From NCBI GenBank assembly GCA_036245525.1, contig BTPG01000004.1, positions 235,163,318 through 235,227,317 on the forward strand: a DNA stretch of 64,000 bases, in the 5' to 3' direction. Position 1 is the first letter of the stretch. Every line of letters begins with the position of its first letter. Under the pieces are notes generated by a model. It made no database searches and was not told the DNA's origin. It worked only from the letters and a program-made list of their open reading frames with translations. Origin of the DNA: Semisulcospira habei. Taxonomy: Eukaryota; Mollusca; Gastropoda; Semisulcospiridae. Made by a program: the position numbers and the translations under genes. This document shows positions 40,245 through 50,944 of the stretch, piece by piece.

Positions 40245-43200
40245 TCAATTGAGCAGGCACAGTTCCCCAACCAGGCGAAATAATTTTAGCCGCCCTATAG
40301 CACGCTCAACATGGATACGAACAGCAGCTATCCGTCTCGTTCTGGTGACGGCTGTCTGAGACATCTGTTTGCCAAGAGCAAATGGCGGGATGTTCAGAGT
40401 TGCGCTGCGCATGGTGAGAAGATCACGAATCAGAAATCCCCTATCTGCCATGACATCATCCTGAGGCTCAATCAGGTCAAGAAATCCTGATCGTTCCACA
40501 ATCTTTCTGTCAGAGATGGAGCCCGTCCAGAGGTCAGATAGGAAGGAGAAGGTGCCACGAGGTGTAACTTCGACAAGACACTTGGCGGTGTTCCTATGTT
40601 TGTAGTTTGAGTATGACTTTCTCTGTATTGAAGGCATGGAAGGCTTCTGTAACATGAATTCTGTGCAGTCAATGATGCATCGTGTTCTTGGAAAGTGCCG
40701 GAAAGCACGTGGCAGATGTCTACGCACTTGAAGTTGTGTTGGCCACTTGATAAGTGCCTTTGGTAGCTTTCTGGCAAGGAGATGAATCCAAGTAATAAAT
40801 ACTCTGCTCACATGGCCTTTGGACACTCCCATGAGGTCTGCAATGGCTTCCAGTGGAAATCCCCGCCGAAGTCGAACAAGAGTGAGAAGCAGTTCCTCTT
40901 TCAGGGTCAGCAGCCTCTGTTTACCTCCTTGTCTTCCAGTCTGTGTAACATAACAGAAAGAAAAAACATTAACTGGGTTATTTAAACACATCACTAAACA
41001 GAAATCAAGCATTTGCAATCTGGAAATAGCTGGCCTTGTTCTTTAATGGTACTGTCAAGTGATCACCGAGGTCTTCTGTTAGTTTAATCACCCTCCCTGT
41101 GTATAGAGACACCTCTCTAAGACAACCACTTTCTGAAAGTCCTTTGTGTGGTCACTTTACACAGGTCTGATGGTATTTCGCACTCACCCCTTTGCTAGTT
41201 TTCTCGCCTCGCCAGTAGTCCATGTGTTTTGCCGCCCTTGATACCAAATTCAGCACTGCGTTGAACAGTGCCAGTGTCAGACCTGCTGAGCACAATTTAT
41301 CAAGACATAAACTTTAGTCAGCATGAATGTCTACACAGTAGCAGTAATAAATTAGCAAACACGTTTACTTGTGCTCGTTCTAAATCTGTCCCGAAGTGCT
41401 GTCGATAAACAAATGCATACACTACAACTACAAGCATAAGATACAACAGGTTACATATGCTTGTAACTCTTAATCACTAATACTACTTCTTTCGTGACTG
41501 TTGCACTGTTCCTACATGATTACATTTGTAATGATGCATGTATATAAATATAACTGATAACAGTGTGACAAATCATCCTTTTATTATGTGACACTGTCTC
41601 GCTGATAATGAGAAGTGGTGTAAACCAACAACTATATTTTGGTCCCATAGTATTCTTACTAAGATGACTGTACAGAGAGCAGTATAGGGAGGCCACTTTT
41701 TAACAGTTCCTTGGATGTGGTCTCTCAGGGTTTGATTGTACTTGCCTGTATAGAACTTGCATTTCTGATCATCGTGGAAAACATCTGCAATGAACAGTGT
41801 CCTCCTCAGGGTTTTCATGTCACCAGCCAGCTCGACGTCGGTCAACTCACATAACAGAGCTCCTTTTGTGAGACCTGAATACATATAAATTAACCAAAGT
41901 TTAAAACTCTGTGCAGATGTGTATATGAACACAAAAAAGTGCACTCCTGAAACTAGTGAAAGAAGAATTCATCTACAGTTAAGTTTACCTGTATTCAAAT
42001 TGTGATGTCATACATCTTGAATGAATGTAAACACAGCAGTTTATGAATAATAATGGTACAAGATAGTCTAATTTTACACCAGACTGATAATAGTTCGGCT
42101 GAAAGAAATTCACAGTACCTGTTATTGAAAGGGAAGTCTGTGTTTCTACTGTCTTCGTTTCTGGCTTAAAATATGTAGGCTCCTTCAAAAGGGCATATCT
42201 CAGCAGTTTGGGTGTTCCTTTTGTGTACTCAAACCAAGGGGAATCACAGCGCTGGACAGACAAACAGTTACATCCCCTGCCCCCACCTATCAGGCACCCA
42301 ATCGCCAGCCCACAGAGAAATACGCAGGTATAGAATAAGACGATCATTTCCATCCTCTTAAATAAGAATGGATCAGGTCTCTTATATAACCCATGTCTTT
42401 CTCCGGAACTTAGGAAGTAGGCAGGAGAGACATACATACACAAACATGAAAGTGCGCTACTATATATTATGGTTTGTGAGTACTTGTATCTATAACTCGA
42501 GGCAAATTTGTATCGTTACATTGTTGTGTAATGTTCTGTGCATCTACTGTGGGAAATCAGGGTATTTACCCGACCACATATAGTAGCGCACCTTCATGTT
42601 TGTGTATGTATGTCTCTCCTGCCTACTTCCTAAGTTCCGGAGAAAGACATGGGTTATATAAGAGACCTGATCCATTCTTATTTAAGAGGATGGAAATGAT
42701 CGTCTTATTCTATACCTGCGTATTTCTCTGTGGGCTGGCGATTGGGTGCCTGATAGGTGGGGGCAGGGGATGTAACTGTTTGTCTGTCCAGCGCTGTGAT
42801 TCCCCTTGGTTTGAGTACGTTCCTTTTGTGGCCGCATGTTTTCCTCTCAGCAAGTCTTCTTTTTCTGGTGACTGCTCTGTAAATAAATAGGAAGCCTGTA
42901 TACGATTGCTATTCAACTAATACTGTCAGTGTTGCATGACAGAACTACACCTGTCAGCAAGATATTTTATAATGACAACAGCACTTACCTATCTACTTAC
43001 AACAGGCACACATCTGTCATGCAAATAGCTGGTCTGTACATTTCTTTCCTTCATACACTGCTAGATGTTCTCTTGTGACTGGTCAAACTTGTGACCCATC
43101 AGACATGTACAGTTGCTTGCATGATATGTCTGAGTGCATGCTCAGTACGTTTACTCACCAGCCACAGTTTGTGCTTTTGGCATGCCTGGATCCATATTCT

Positions 43201-43938
43201 CTGCATAAGGCAACTCATGGTCAATACCTGTAATCAAAAGTAAAGAGTTATAAGCATACACACACACACATTCATTGCTAACGAAGGCATGGAAGTACAC
43301 ACACACAATCACTGTAAAAAGATGATTAAATACACAGACACATGACAATCATGTCGGTGTTGTTACAATAATGTAGACAAAGGAGTTATCACACTACAAA
43401 GATAAAATGATGAATATTGTACTAGTAATACATTATGCATGTGTATCTAATCTGCACTGCAGGATTGATACATACTAAATAACATGATTGTCAGCTTCTC
43501 TGGCATCAACATTGCATTAGGTACATTCACCTCGCTAAAAGTGAATTATGTTTAGTAATAGAAAGAACAAAAGAGAAAGCACCCACCTGTCTGTGTTTGT
43601 TCAACCGCTGGGTGTAGTGACAAGGGGTCTGGCTCCAACACTTCGACCGCTCGTCTTTTCACACCGCGGCGTTCCTCAGCCGTTTCACTTCGTTTTAGTG
43701 GAGCTTTTCGCGATTTTTTCTTCAGAAAAAAATGTATTTCCATCCAAGATGCAACGGCAGGGTATTCATATGTTGGGCCTTTTCCTCCGATGAAGTGCTT
43801 CGAGGAAATGTAAGTGTCTTTCGTCACTTTTTCTGTGTTGAATCTCTCTGCCAGTCTCCTGCAGAGATTTACCCATCTTCGGCACTTTTCTAACTCTTTA
43901 GAAGGTTTTGGAAATGAAATCCAGTCTACACCTTCCAT
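40245..43938 (-). pseudogene. Spliced THAP–HTH–DDE_Tnp_4 transposase gene, interrupted in exon 3
   Basis: Six exons can be traced with matching splice phases. Exon 1 (43938-43587): THAP-type DNA-binding end (WISFPKPSKELEKCRRW, TYISSKHFIGGKGPT) and donor G|GTGGGT; the first Cys pair is absent, so an upstream exon is likely. Exon 2 (43227-43159) ends with GTGAGT. Exon 3 (42876 to 42119) is split by the foldback element 42225-42818. Exon 4 (41874-41746), with CKFYT, ends in a GC donor (GCAAGT). Exon 5 (41282-41188) holds HMDYWRGEKT. Exon 6 (40940-40245) has the HTH (EAIADLMGVSKGHVSRVF) and DDE catalytic residues in CIIDCTEF, VMADRGF and HVERAIGRLK. The family is DDE_Tnp_4 (PIF/Harbinger or ISL2EU-like). 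Without the insertion the gene would be open throughout. Confidence 0.8.
42225..42818. mobile_element. 594-bp foldback element with 241-bp TIRs and 11-bp TSD
   Basis: Arms 42225-42465 and 42578-42818 are inverse copies of equal length with very few mismatches, beginning GTACTCAAACC and ending GGTTTGAGTAC, around a 112-bp loop. The 11-mer GTTCCTTTTGT sits directly on both sides (42214-42224 and 42819-42829). It is inserted in exon 3 of the transposase gene. Long TIRs and an 11-bp duplication point to a Mutator-like foldback, but no transposase is present to confirm it. Each arm reads as the same short hydrophobic peptide, with no sign of being a gene. Confidence 0.9.
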
Positions 43939-44130
43939 ATATTATGACCTATCTTTGTGCCTTGAATCACTTCTGCAGACACTGTAACAGCAGTGTTTGT
44001 TCACCATTGCGCAAACTTCCCGCTATGAAACAGTACTGACTAAGACGGAGTTTGCCCGTAGGTCAAAGGCCAAGGTCAAGGACGCGTGGCTCTGGCCCGA
44101 TGTAAACCGCCCTATTACAAACAACAAAAG

Positions 44131-44625
44131 TCTGAAATTTAAAATAAGATGCTTAGTCAACCCGCAAATGTTGAAGAACTAAAGGCTAATTTTCTAGAAC
44201 AAGGGAAAAAGATAGGCATAGAAGAAACTATGAAAAAGGTTCAAGGACTTATAAACAATTGACGATAGGTTTTGGTAATCCATTATTTTTGTCATACTCT
44301 TCGCAAAGAGATGTCATGCCTTTCACCCCTGCCTATTTAACACCATCTGCCCCACCAGCAGACTCGTACTAAAAAAATTTTTTTATGTTGTCCTTGTAAC
44401 TTGGAAAATCTGTCCGAGTAAGTTGTTGTCTTGGGTCAATAACTTACAAGATCTTATGTTTAGGTTCTTGTAAGAACTTGTTTTAAGTCACTTTAAAGAA
44501 CTTATGTCAATTAACTTCAAAGTTACTTACAAAGTTACTTGCTGGTTTATAAATTACCTTATTAAGTACTTGTAATTTACTTAGAAACATCTAGAAAGTA
44601 ACATAGACAGTAACTTGATCATTTT
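44131..44625 (+). mobile_element. Relic of a second Polinton copy
   Basis: Plus-strand homologue of the reverse complement of about 21840-22215 in the complete Polinton. It contains the C-terminal codons of the coiled-coil gene (GVE-like NVEELKANFLEQGKKIGIEE), the -1-frame tail through its stop at 44370-44372, and the following AAGTTAC/GTAACTT-rich spacer. Left edge near 44131 follows unrelated sequence next to the THAP exon. Roughly 80-85% alike by eye in the coding part. No other Polinton genes are nearby, so this is a truncated fragment. Confidence 0.85.
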
Positions 44626-45495
44626 ACCCATTACTTGAGCACCAGAAAAAGAAAGGAATCACCCCTTTTCAATAACAAATTTCAGATTACTTTCCTTTGT
44701 TCAGTATAGGTTTATACAAGGGAAGTAATTTTGTGAAAATTTCAGCAAGACAAAAAAAAGTTACTTCTCTTGCTTTATTAAATTATGCTTTAATTCTTGA
44801 CTAAAGTACGTATTTTGTCAAAAGTAAATAACAAGATGAGCAAATAATTACAATAGATAATAGTATAAAGATGTTGTTATTTGATTTTGTTAAAACAATG
44901 AGTAATTTATTTTTTAAAAAAAACACAAATTATACATTATTTTGTAATTACTTTTGTCACTTTAACACCTGCTTAATTGTTTTTACAAGTGCAGTTTGAG
45001 TGTGACAGTTTTGGAATCGAGAATGTTCTTTACTGCATGAACACGGCGCGAGCAAGCCTTTTCCTCTATGCTGAGCAAAAATTAGCCAGCTGACTGTTCT
45101 TTAAATACACTGAGTGGGTGTGCGTTATCTAACTGGTGACTCATGACGGCTTGACTTGCTGCTATGTAGTAACTACATACTGACTGTACTGTGATCGCTG
45201 GTAGTTTAATTAGCTTTTGTTTTCTCTTGCCGCGTCAGTATGCTGTGTGTTTGCCACATAAGCTGCGTATGTCTGTGCGGCATATGTTGTGTAGTGTAAA
45301 AGCAATGTAAAGACAACAAACACACACATCGCGTTGTAAAAAGAGTGTTGTGTACGATCGTATTCAAAATATAATCTCACTGTGGCAGCATTGATTGATT
45401 AATTAGCTTTTGTTTAAAGAAGACAATGACAGCATTAGTTATTTAGGTGGGGTGGGGTATCTGCTTTAATAATCACGGGTTGGCAGCTGATCAAA
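44626..45495. other. AT-rich sequence, no gene recognised
   Basis: No domain-bearing ORF. Contains long A/T stretches around 44880-44940. Nothing else was seen. Confidence 0.5.
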
Positions 45496-45496
45496 A

Positions 45497-45917
45497 ATCG
45501 TTGCTTGAATGATTTCTGGAGTGGAACTAAAATGGTTAGGTAATAAAGGTATCGGTTGTATTTACTGGAGTGCGTTTGTCTAAATGACTAGTTAATTATA
45601 ATAAATCTATAAAACGGGGGAGGTGTGACCGGGGAAAATCGTTGCTTGGATGATTTCTGAAATGGAACTAAAATGGTTAGGTAATAAAGGTATTGGTGGG
45701 ATTTGGTGGAGTGGGTTTGTCTGAATGGCTAGTTGATTATAATAAATCTATAGATTAGGGGAGGGGTGCCCTGGGAAAATCGTTGCTTGGATGATTTCTG
45801 AAATGGAACTAAAATGGCTAGGTAATAAAGGTACTGGTGGGATTTGGTGGAGTGGGTTTGTCTGAATAGCTAGTTGATTATAATAAATCTATAGATTAGG
45901 GGAGGGGTGCCCTGGGA
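45497..45917. repeat. ~140-bp tandem repeat, three copies
   Basis: Units start near 45497, 45638 and 45778 with ATCGTTGCTTGRATGATTTC, contain AACTAAAATGG and AATAAATCTATA, and end in GGGGAGG. Copies two and three are closer to each other than to copy one. Confidence 0.9.
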
Positions 45918-45937
45918 TTCTCCTATATTCTATCTCT

Positions 45938-46040
45938 CACAACCCTGCATAACTTAGTGAAATAACTGGTAGTGCCAGAAGCCGCCTGCACAACCCTGCA
46001 TACCTTAGTGAAATAACTGGTAGTGCCAGAAGCCGCCTGC
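45938..46040. repeat. ~51-bp duplication
   Basis: CACAACCCTGCATAMCTTAG and AAATAACTGGTAGTGCCAGA occur twice in tandem, differing at one base. It lies at the 3' edge of the LINE remnant. Confidence 0.9.
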
Positions 46041-46548
46041 ACACTTCCACCAATGGTGAGGCTGCATTCAGTGCCTCTAACAGCATTACAGTCCGCCAAA
46101 ATGTGTAGCATAATGATACCACAAATGACAAAACTTGTTGCTCTGACCAATAATTCCAAATCGCTACTTCTCATATAGGTAGCGATTCTTCATAATTCTA
46201 ACAAAGTGCCTTAAATTAGGCAGGGTTTCTCCTGATCTACATGTGTAAACATAGAACTTAGCAACTAATATTACGAGGTCTAAGACAGTGTCTGACCTAA
46301 AGTGCGTAGCTGTGCCAAAGACAATAAGACTCTGTGTGAACTCAAAATTAGTGCAGTTTACACAATTGTCTCGTAACCATTGTCCCATGTCAGACCAGAA
46401 TATCTGTACATACAAGCAGTCCCAGAACAGGTGAGAAAGGTTTCGTCCTTATTCGTACAAAAGGTACAAATTGCAGATTCAGACAATTTATGCAGAAATA
46501 AAAATCGCTTTGTGGGCAACAACCGATCCAATAACCTTAACTGAAAAC
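46041..46548 (-). pseudogene. LINE ORF2 C-terminal half, downstream part
   Basis: Minus-strand pieces of a non-LTR ORF2 end: QLRLLDRLLPTKRFLFLHKL, CTFC (zinc-ribbon-like), then in another frame IFWSDMGQWL, LVILVAKFYVYTCRSGE and LRHFVRIMKNRYLYEK. It is the continuation of 51465-52199, from which it is separated by the LTR element 46549-51464; the pentamer AAAAC occurs at both junctions. Frame breaks near 46440 show the LINE was already decayed or decayed later. Confidence 0.8.
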
Positions 46549-47398
46549 TGTTACGTGGTGGAATTGTAGTCGAAGTATGATAAACACACCAGACACACAC
46601 ACGTAGAGTTCTTTAAAATAAACCTCGTTCAGCTGCAATCCGTCACACGTGTATTAAGGATGTAGACAATACTGGAGTAACAGTTCCAACAATATTTAAT
46701 TCAGCGATGCGATATCCTCACAGTAATGCTCTTTCAAATGCACAAACTACTGAATACAAAGTCTCTTTTGCTATGTCCACACTACGACTCAAAGTTTCTT
46801 ATACACAGCGTCTCTCGAAATAAACTGCGTATCTCTACAACTGAAAAAGCAAGACAATGTACTACTCGGCTTTCCCAGCGCCCTCCTTATATACACTATC
46901 AAAATCTAGAATCTTCTACGGAAAACATGAACTCAAACAACCAGAACGAAACACGCAGCCGAAGCTCATTAACATAAACTTTCCAGAAACAATATATCAG
47001 GCTACAAAAACACGGCTGCTCACTTCAGCTCTAAATTCTAGCATATAATAAAGACACATACAAGTATGGTATCCCTATCTATGATAGCTCAAAAAGGTAC
47101 GAAAACATTAACCAAACAAAATAAAGGCTGCTCGATACACGCGCACAGGAAAACAAAAAGTAGCGAAAATGTAGCGATGTCAACTAACCGACGTGACACT
47201 TACGAGGCCACCAGACAGTGCGGCCTGTCTACAACGTTCCGGACTAAACTAAACGAAATCGGCTCTACTCACGAACAAAAGAAAAACATACTAAAAAGGC
47301 ACGAAATCATAACCGTGATAGCTCAAATAAACAACATATCGTTACCTACGAATAACACACGCACGCTCTCACAGGATAACACAACCACAATCGTAACA
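46549..47398 (-). repeat. Element A 3' LTR (850 bp)
   Basis: Begins TGTTACGTGGTGG and ends ATCGTAACA on the plus strand. It holds about 330 bp (about 46787-47114) that are absent from the other LTR; outside this block the two LTRs differ at only a few positions. Confidence 0.92.
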
Positions 47399-47447
47399 TT
47401 ACCCCGCCCCCCCCCCCAAAAAAAAAAAAAAAAAAAAAAAAAATTCT
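47399..47447 (-). promoter_or_regulatory. Element A polypurine tract region
   Basis: On the minus strand, a T-run followed by a long G-run (GGGGGGGGGGGCGGGGTAA) lies directly before the 3' LTR, the usual place for plus-strand priming. Confidence 0.6.
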
Positions 47448-47614
47448 TCTCAAATTTCAAAAATACGGTTGTGGCTGTGTACACCTACACAAAACCCTAA
47501 ACAAAAATAACTACACATCAAAAATCGAATTAAAAAATACGTCTCACAGTTCATGTAAACAGTCCTGAGCATCGAAATGTTTCATACAAAAGTTCTGGAC
47601 ACAGAAATGTTCAT

Positions 47615-48727
47615 TTAAACTGCTCTGCTCAGGTAATCTGCTCCAAAGTTCTGCGAACCCTTAATAATGTCAAAATTCTGCAAAAACATCGCCCATCTCA
47701 TAATACGAGAACTTGTAAACTTTGCAGAGTTTAGATAGTTCAAGGGCTGATGATCTGTTTGGAGAACAAATGGCACTCCCAGAAGGTACAGTTCGAATCG
47801 CCTTACTCCCCAAATGATGGCTAGGCACTCCTTCTCGATGGTCGAGTAGTTTCTCTCAGCTCTGGTCAACTTTCTGCTGGCGTAGCTCACTGGGTGGAGT
47901 TTTCCGTTATCTTCTTGCATCAAGACTGCACCTACTCCTTCGTTGGAGGCGTCTGTTCTCAGGAAGAACGTTTTCAACGGGTCAGGAAGGTGTAGAACAG
48001 GCTTCTCGGTTAGGATGTCTCGAACCGCCTGGAATGCTCGCTCTTGGGCATCTTCCCACTTCACTATGTTAGGTTGTCCTTTCCTCAGAAAATCAGTCAG
48101 GGGTGCAGTGACTGCCGCAAAGTTTGGTATGAACTCCCGGTAGTAGTGCGCCAAGCCCATAAATGAGCGGACTTGCGTCTTGGTCGTAGGTCGCGGGGCA
48201 TCCCTGATCTTCTGCACGTTGGTGTCGTGTAGCCCCTTTAAACCTTCGCTCAATTTATGTCCAATGAAGTCTATGTTGTCAGCCCCAAGAATACACTTGC
48301 TTGGACGGATGGTGAAATTCGCATCTGACAGTCTTAGGAACAGTTCTCGGAGGGCTTTGAGGTGGTCCCCCCAAGTTTTGGTATGGATCAAAATGTCGTC
48401 CCAGTAAAAGACCACATTTTGCATATCTTCTAGGATCTTTTTCAGTCCTCTCTTCAATGTAGCACCACTGTTCACCACACCAAAAGGCATCTTCAGGAAC
48501 TCCCAATGACCGTCGGGTGTGACGAACGCTCTCTTGGGGATATCTTTTTCTGCAACCTTGATTTCCCAATACCCTTTGCTTAGGTCAATTTTGGAGAAAA
48601 ATCGGTCTCCACTGACCTTCTGGAAAAGTTCTTCCGCTGTGGGCATAGGCTCTGGATCAAAGATTGTTAGTTTATTGAGTCTGCGATAGTCCACACACAC
48701 TCGGTTGGATCCATCTGGTTTCTTCAC
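47615..48727 (-). CDS. pol (partial): Element A reverse transcriptase and RNase H
   Basis: 370 residues open from MKKPDGSNRVCVDYRRLN. RT motifs: VDYRRLNKL (~12-20), FSKIDLSKGYW (~43), MPFGVVNSGATL (~80) and the catalytic FYWDDILIHT (~108-117; YWDD in place of the common YIDD/YVDD). Then RNase H with FLRTDASNEGVGAVL (~247-260), EKECLAIIWGVRRFELYL and a terminal GADYLSRAV. It stops there; a Gypsy pol would normally continue into integrase. The RT start lies in the 48781-49329 frame and is separated by a small gap with a frame change. Encoded by a Gypsy-type element of a lineage common in corals and molluscs (impression from wording). Confidence 0.85.
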   Translation of the reverse strand: MKKPDGSNRVCVDYRRLNKLTIFDPEPMPTAEELFQKVSGDRFFSKIDLSKGYWEIKVAEKDIPKRAFVTPDGHWEFLKMPFGVVNSGATLKRGLKKILEDMQNVVFYWDDILIHTKTWGDHLKALRELFLRLSDANFTIRPSKCILGADNIDFIGHKLSEGLKGLHDTNVQKIRDAPRPTTKTQVRSFMGLAHYYREFIPNFAAVTAPLTDFLRKGQPNIVKWEDAQERAFQAVRDILTEKPVLHLPDPLKTFFLRTDASNEGVGAVLMQEDNGKLHPVSYASRKLTRAERNYSTIEKECLAIIWGVRRFELYLLGVPFVLQTDHQPLNYLNSAKFTSSRIMRWAMFLQNFDIIKGSQNFGADYLSRAV

Positions 48728-48780
48728 GATGACAACTGGGGACGCATAGGGTGACTTGGACTCTCTGATGACATTCAGAC

Positions 48781-49329
48781 TCAGATTTCCTTGATATCCT
48801 TTTTCAATTCTTCTCTCGTGTTATAAGGAAGACGATAAGGTTTGCTGCGAACTGGCTCGTTTGACGTCAGGTTTACCTCGTGCAGGATGGTGTCTGTTGT
48901 CCCTGGGTCAGGTGTAAACCGATGCTCGAACTCTTGAGTCAGGACGCGCAGTTCTTCACGTTGAGTCTGGGTCAGATTCTGACCGAACTGGATATCTTCT
49001 ACATTCTCTTTGTGTCGGAGTTCATTAAGGTCAAACAGGTTCTCGTCGTCTAGTCTTTCGTCATCAGCAAGACGCACCGATTCCGCCAATTTTGGTTTGT
49101 CTTGACCTCTCTGTAACTCCACCAGTCTGTCCCTACTCACGACAGCTGCTTCCGTGTTGTCCGCCACTTTAAGAGGGATGGTCTGATGACTCTTCTTTGC
49201 TTGACTTCTCGTGATAACAGAACATATTTCAGGTCTCCACTCTGGATTTGGATCGTCTGCGTTTCTGGCATCATCAATGTTTCCGATGATGAGATCGTAG
49301 ACTGACGTCTTCACGCACAACGCCTTCAC
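48781..49329 (-). pseudogene. Element A protease end and RT beginning
   Basis: 182 codons. Opens with the protease C-terminal segment (CVKTSVYDLIIGNIDD) and ends in the pre-RT palm (HEVNLTSNEPVRSKPYRLPY, then REELKKDIKEI). A frameshift around 49315-49329 separates it from the preceding ORF, and a second break near 48728-48781 separates it from the RT ORF. Confidence 0.75.
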
Positions 49330-49915
49330 ATCCTGTTAAGTATGGGGTGTCGACACTGACTTTGGCAAGGGGAATAATCCTTACAGTTCCGTCAGCCAAA
49401 ATGAGGGTGGTCCACTCCTGTAGCTTCTGGTCTTCAGCTACTAGGTCCTCTCTCACGATGATGCAGCTACAACCAGTGTCTCTCAACACTCTCACTGGTG
49501 TGTCGCCGACGAATCCTGACACCACCAGCATGTTCGGCACTTCATTCTCAGGCAGCGCGATGTTTGAGACTGGTAAAAATGTAGTCCCATCTCCTACTGG
49601 GATGCGTCCATTCTTTCTGAAAGATTCGATCAGTTCTGGTGTCGCTCGCTTTTCTCTAGACTCAAAGTCACTGGATGACGTCATATCATTGGCTAATACA
49701 GCGGCAGCTCTGTGTTGAGACGTGGTACTGCTTCTGCCTGCTATCCCACGATCTTGGTTGGATCTTCTGATGTTGTCGCCTCGGGGAACATCTTTAGAAG
49801 GACACCGTATCGCTTTGTGACCTTTCTTTCCACAGAGAAAGCATGTCAGGTTCTCCACCGGCTTGTATCTCGGGGTGTCTCTGACATTGTGGATTTCCTC
49901 TGCTGGTGCAGACAC
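49274..49915 (-). pseudogene. Element A nucleocapsid zinc knuckle and aspartic protease
   Basis: 213 codons. A CCHC knuckle (CFLCGKKGHKAIRC, ~25-38) is followed by a linker and the protease active site RDTGCSCIIVRE (~145-156; DTG). The frame leaves the protease before its end because of an indel near 49320. The preceding gag part lies in another frame (about 49943-50170). Confidence 0.78.
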
Positions 49916-49942
49916 ACGCTGTGGCTTACTGGACCCGAACTA

Positions 49943-50862
49943 AATGTTGTGAGCGTCAAGGTATCTTTGAGCGAAGTCGGCCAGGGCCTTTAGTGACTGA
50001 TCCTTTTGCTCTCTAAGGTGGGCGGCCAGGTCCTTAGAACATGCGCTGAAAACTTGTTCTTTGATGATGAGGTCGCACAGATCTTGGTACTCTCTGTTAA
50101 GGCCAGCCAGCTCTATCCATTTCTCCAGGTAGCTTCTGATTCTCTCAATGAATAGGCCAGATGTTTCTCCTTTTTTGCAGGCTTGCAGTTCCGAAATCGT
50201 CGCCTGTAACCTTCTTCAGTGAAGTCGTACTGTCTCAACAGGGCGGCTTTCAACTGTGTATAATCTTCGGCTTCTTCTCTTGGTAAGCGGGTGTAAAATT
50301 CAAGCGCTTTGCCAGTTAGAAGTGCGCTCAGTTTAGTAGGCCAAGTCTCTTGTTTCCAATTGTTGCTATTTGCGAAGCGCTCGAATCGCTCCAAATAAGC
50401 GTCCATCTTATCTGAATTTTCAATGAAAGGTGGAAGTTTTGGCGCACGGGCTGTTTGTTCTCTGCTCGCTAATGCTGTTGCTTCATTAGTTCTCTGGCTC
50501 TGTGCCTCTATCTCCATCTGCTTTAGATGAATTTCGTGTTGACGTTGCCTCTCCGCCTCTTCTCGCTCCTCTTCTCGTTGTTTCTCTGCTTCTCTTCGCT
50601 GTTTCTCTGCTTCTTCTGCTTGGATTTCGAGTCTCCTGATTTCACGTTCTTTGGCTCTTTCTTCTCTTTCCAGTCTCTCCTTTTCTTCTTTCTCTCGTTT
50701 CTTTTCTTCTTTCTCTTCTCTCTCCAGTCTCTCCTTTTCTTCTCTCTCTCGTCTCTTTTCTTCTTTCTCCTCTCTCTCCTTTACAAACTCGAGGAGTTGA
50801 GCTCCTTCGAGTCCACATTCCTTTCCAATTTTCAGGAATATCTCCATCTCCGATGTCGCCAT
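49943..50862 (-). pseudogene. gag: Element A gag, split at an A6 run
   Basis: The first frame (50862-50113) has an extreme Glu/Lys/Arg coiled coil (~25-125) and then a SCAN-like gag core (APKLPPFIENSDKMDAYLERF; ALLTGKALEFYTRLP; QYDFTEEGYRRRFRNCKP). At 50171-50176 (six A on the minus strand, context GC AAAAAAG G) the recognisable wording moves to the -1 frame, where LFIERIRSYLEKWIELAG and DLIIKEQVFSACSKDLAAHL follow down to about 49943. The 0-frame phase is A AAA AAG, a classic slippery heptamer, but in a mid-gag position a lost A is the simpler explanation. Confidence 0.78.
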
Positions 50863-50923
50863 CTCTGCTTTTCACTGCTGGCTGTTTTCTCCTGCTACAC
50901 TTTCCACTGAACCAACTGAAGAG

Positions 50924-50941
50924 ATCTCGTCGGGGTCGCCA
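50924..50941 (-). promoter_or_regulatory. Element A primer binding site (tRNA-Trp-like)
   Basis: TGGCGACCCCGACGAGAT on the minus strand, three bases after the 5' LTR. It differs at two positions from the complement of an animal tRNA-Trp 3' end (TGGTGACCCCGACGTGAT). Confidence 0.6.
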
Positions 50942-50944
50942 AAA

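Noticed and set aside
42119..42251. Exon 3 of the transposase starting at a splice acceptor inside the left foldback arm
   Set aside because: The phase did not fit exon 2; the acceptor at 42876 fits and reveals the foldback insertion.
41985..42890. A small duplicated membrane protein gene (same peptide on both strands)
   Set aside because: The peptide is encoded by both arms of the foldback element; the surrounding exon and 11-bp target duplication show it is insertion sequence.
50527..50910. Phe/Leu/Ser-rich plus-strand ORF
   Set aside because: Antisense of the charged coiled coil of element A gag.
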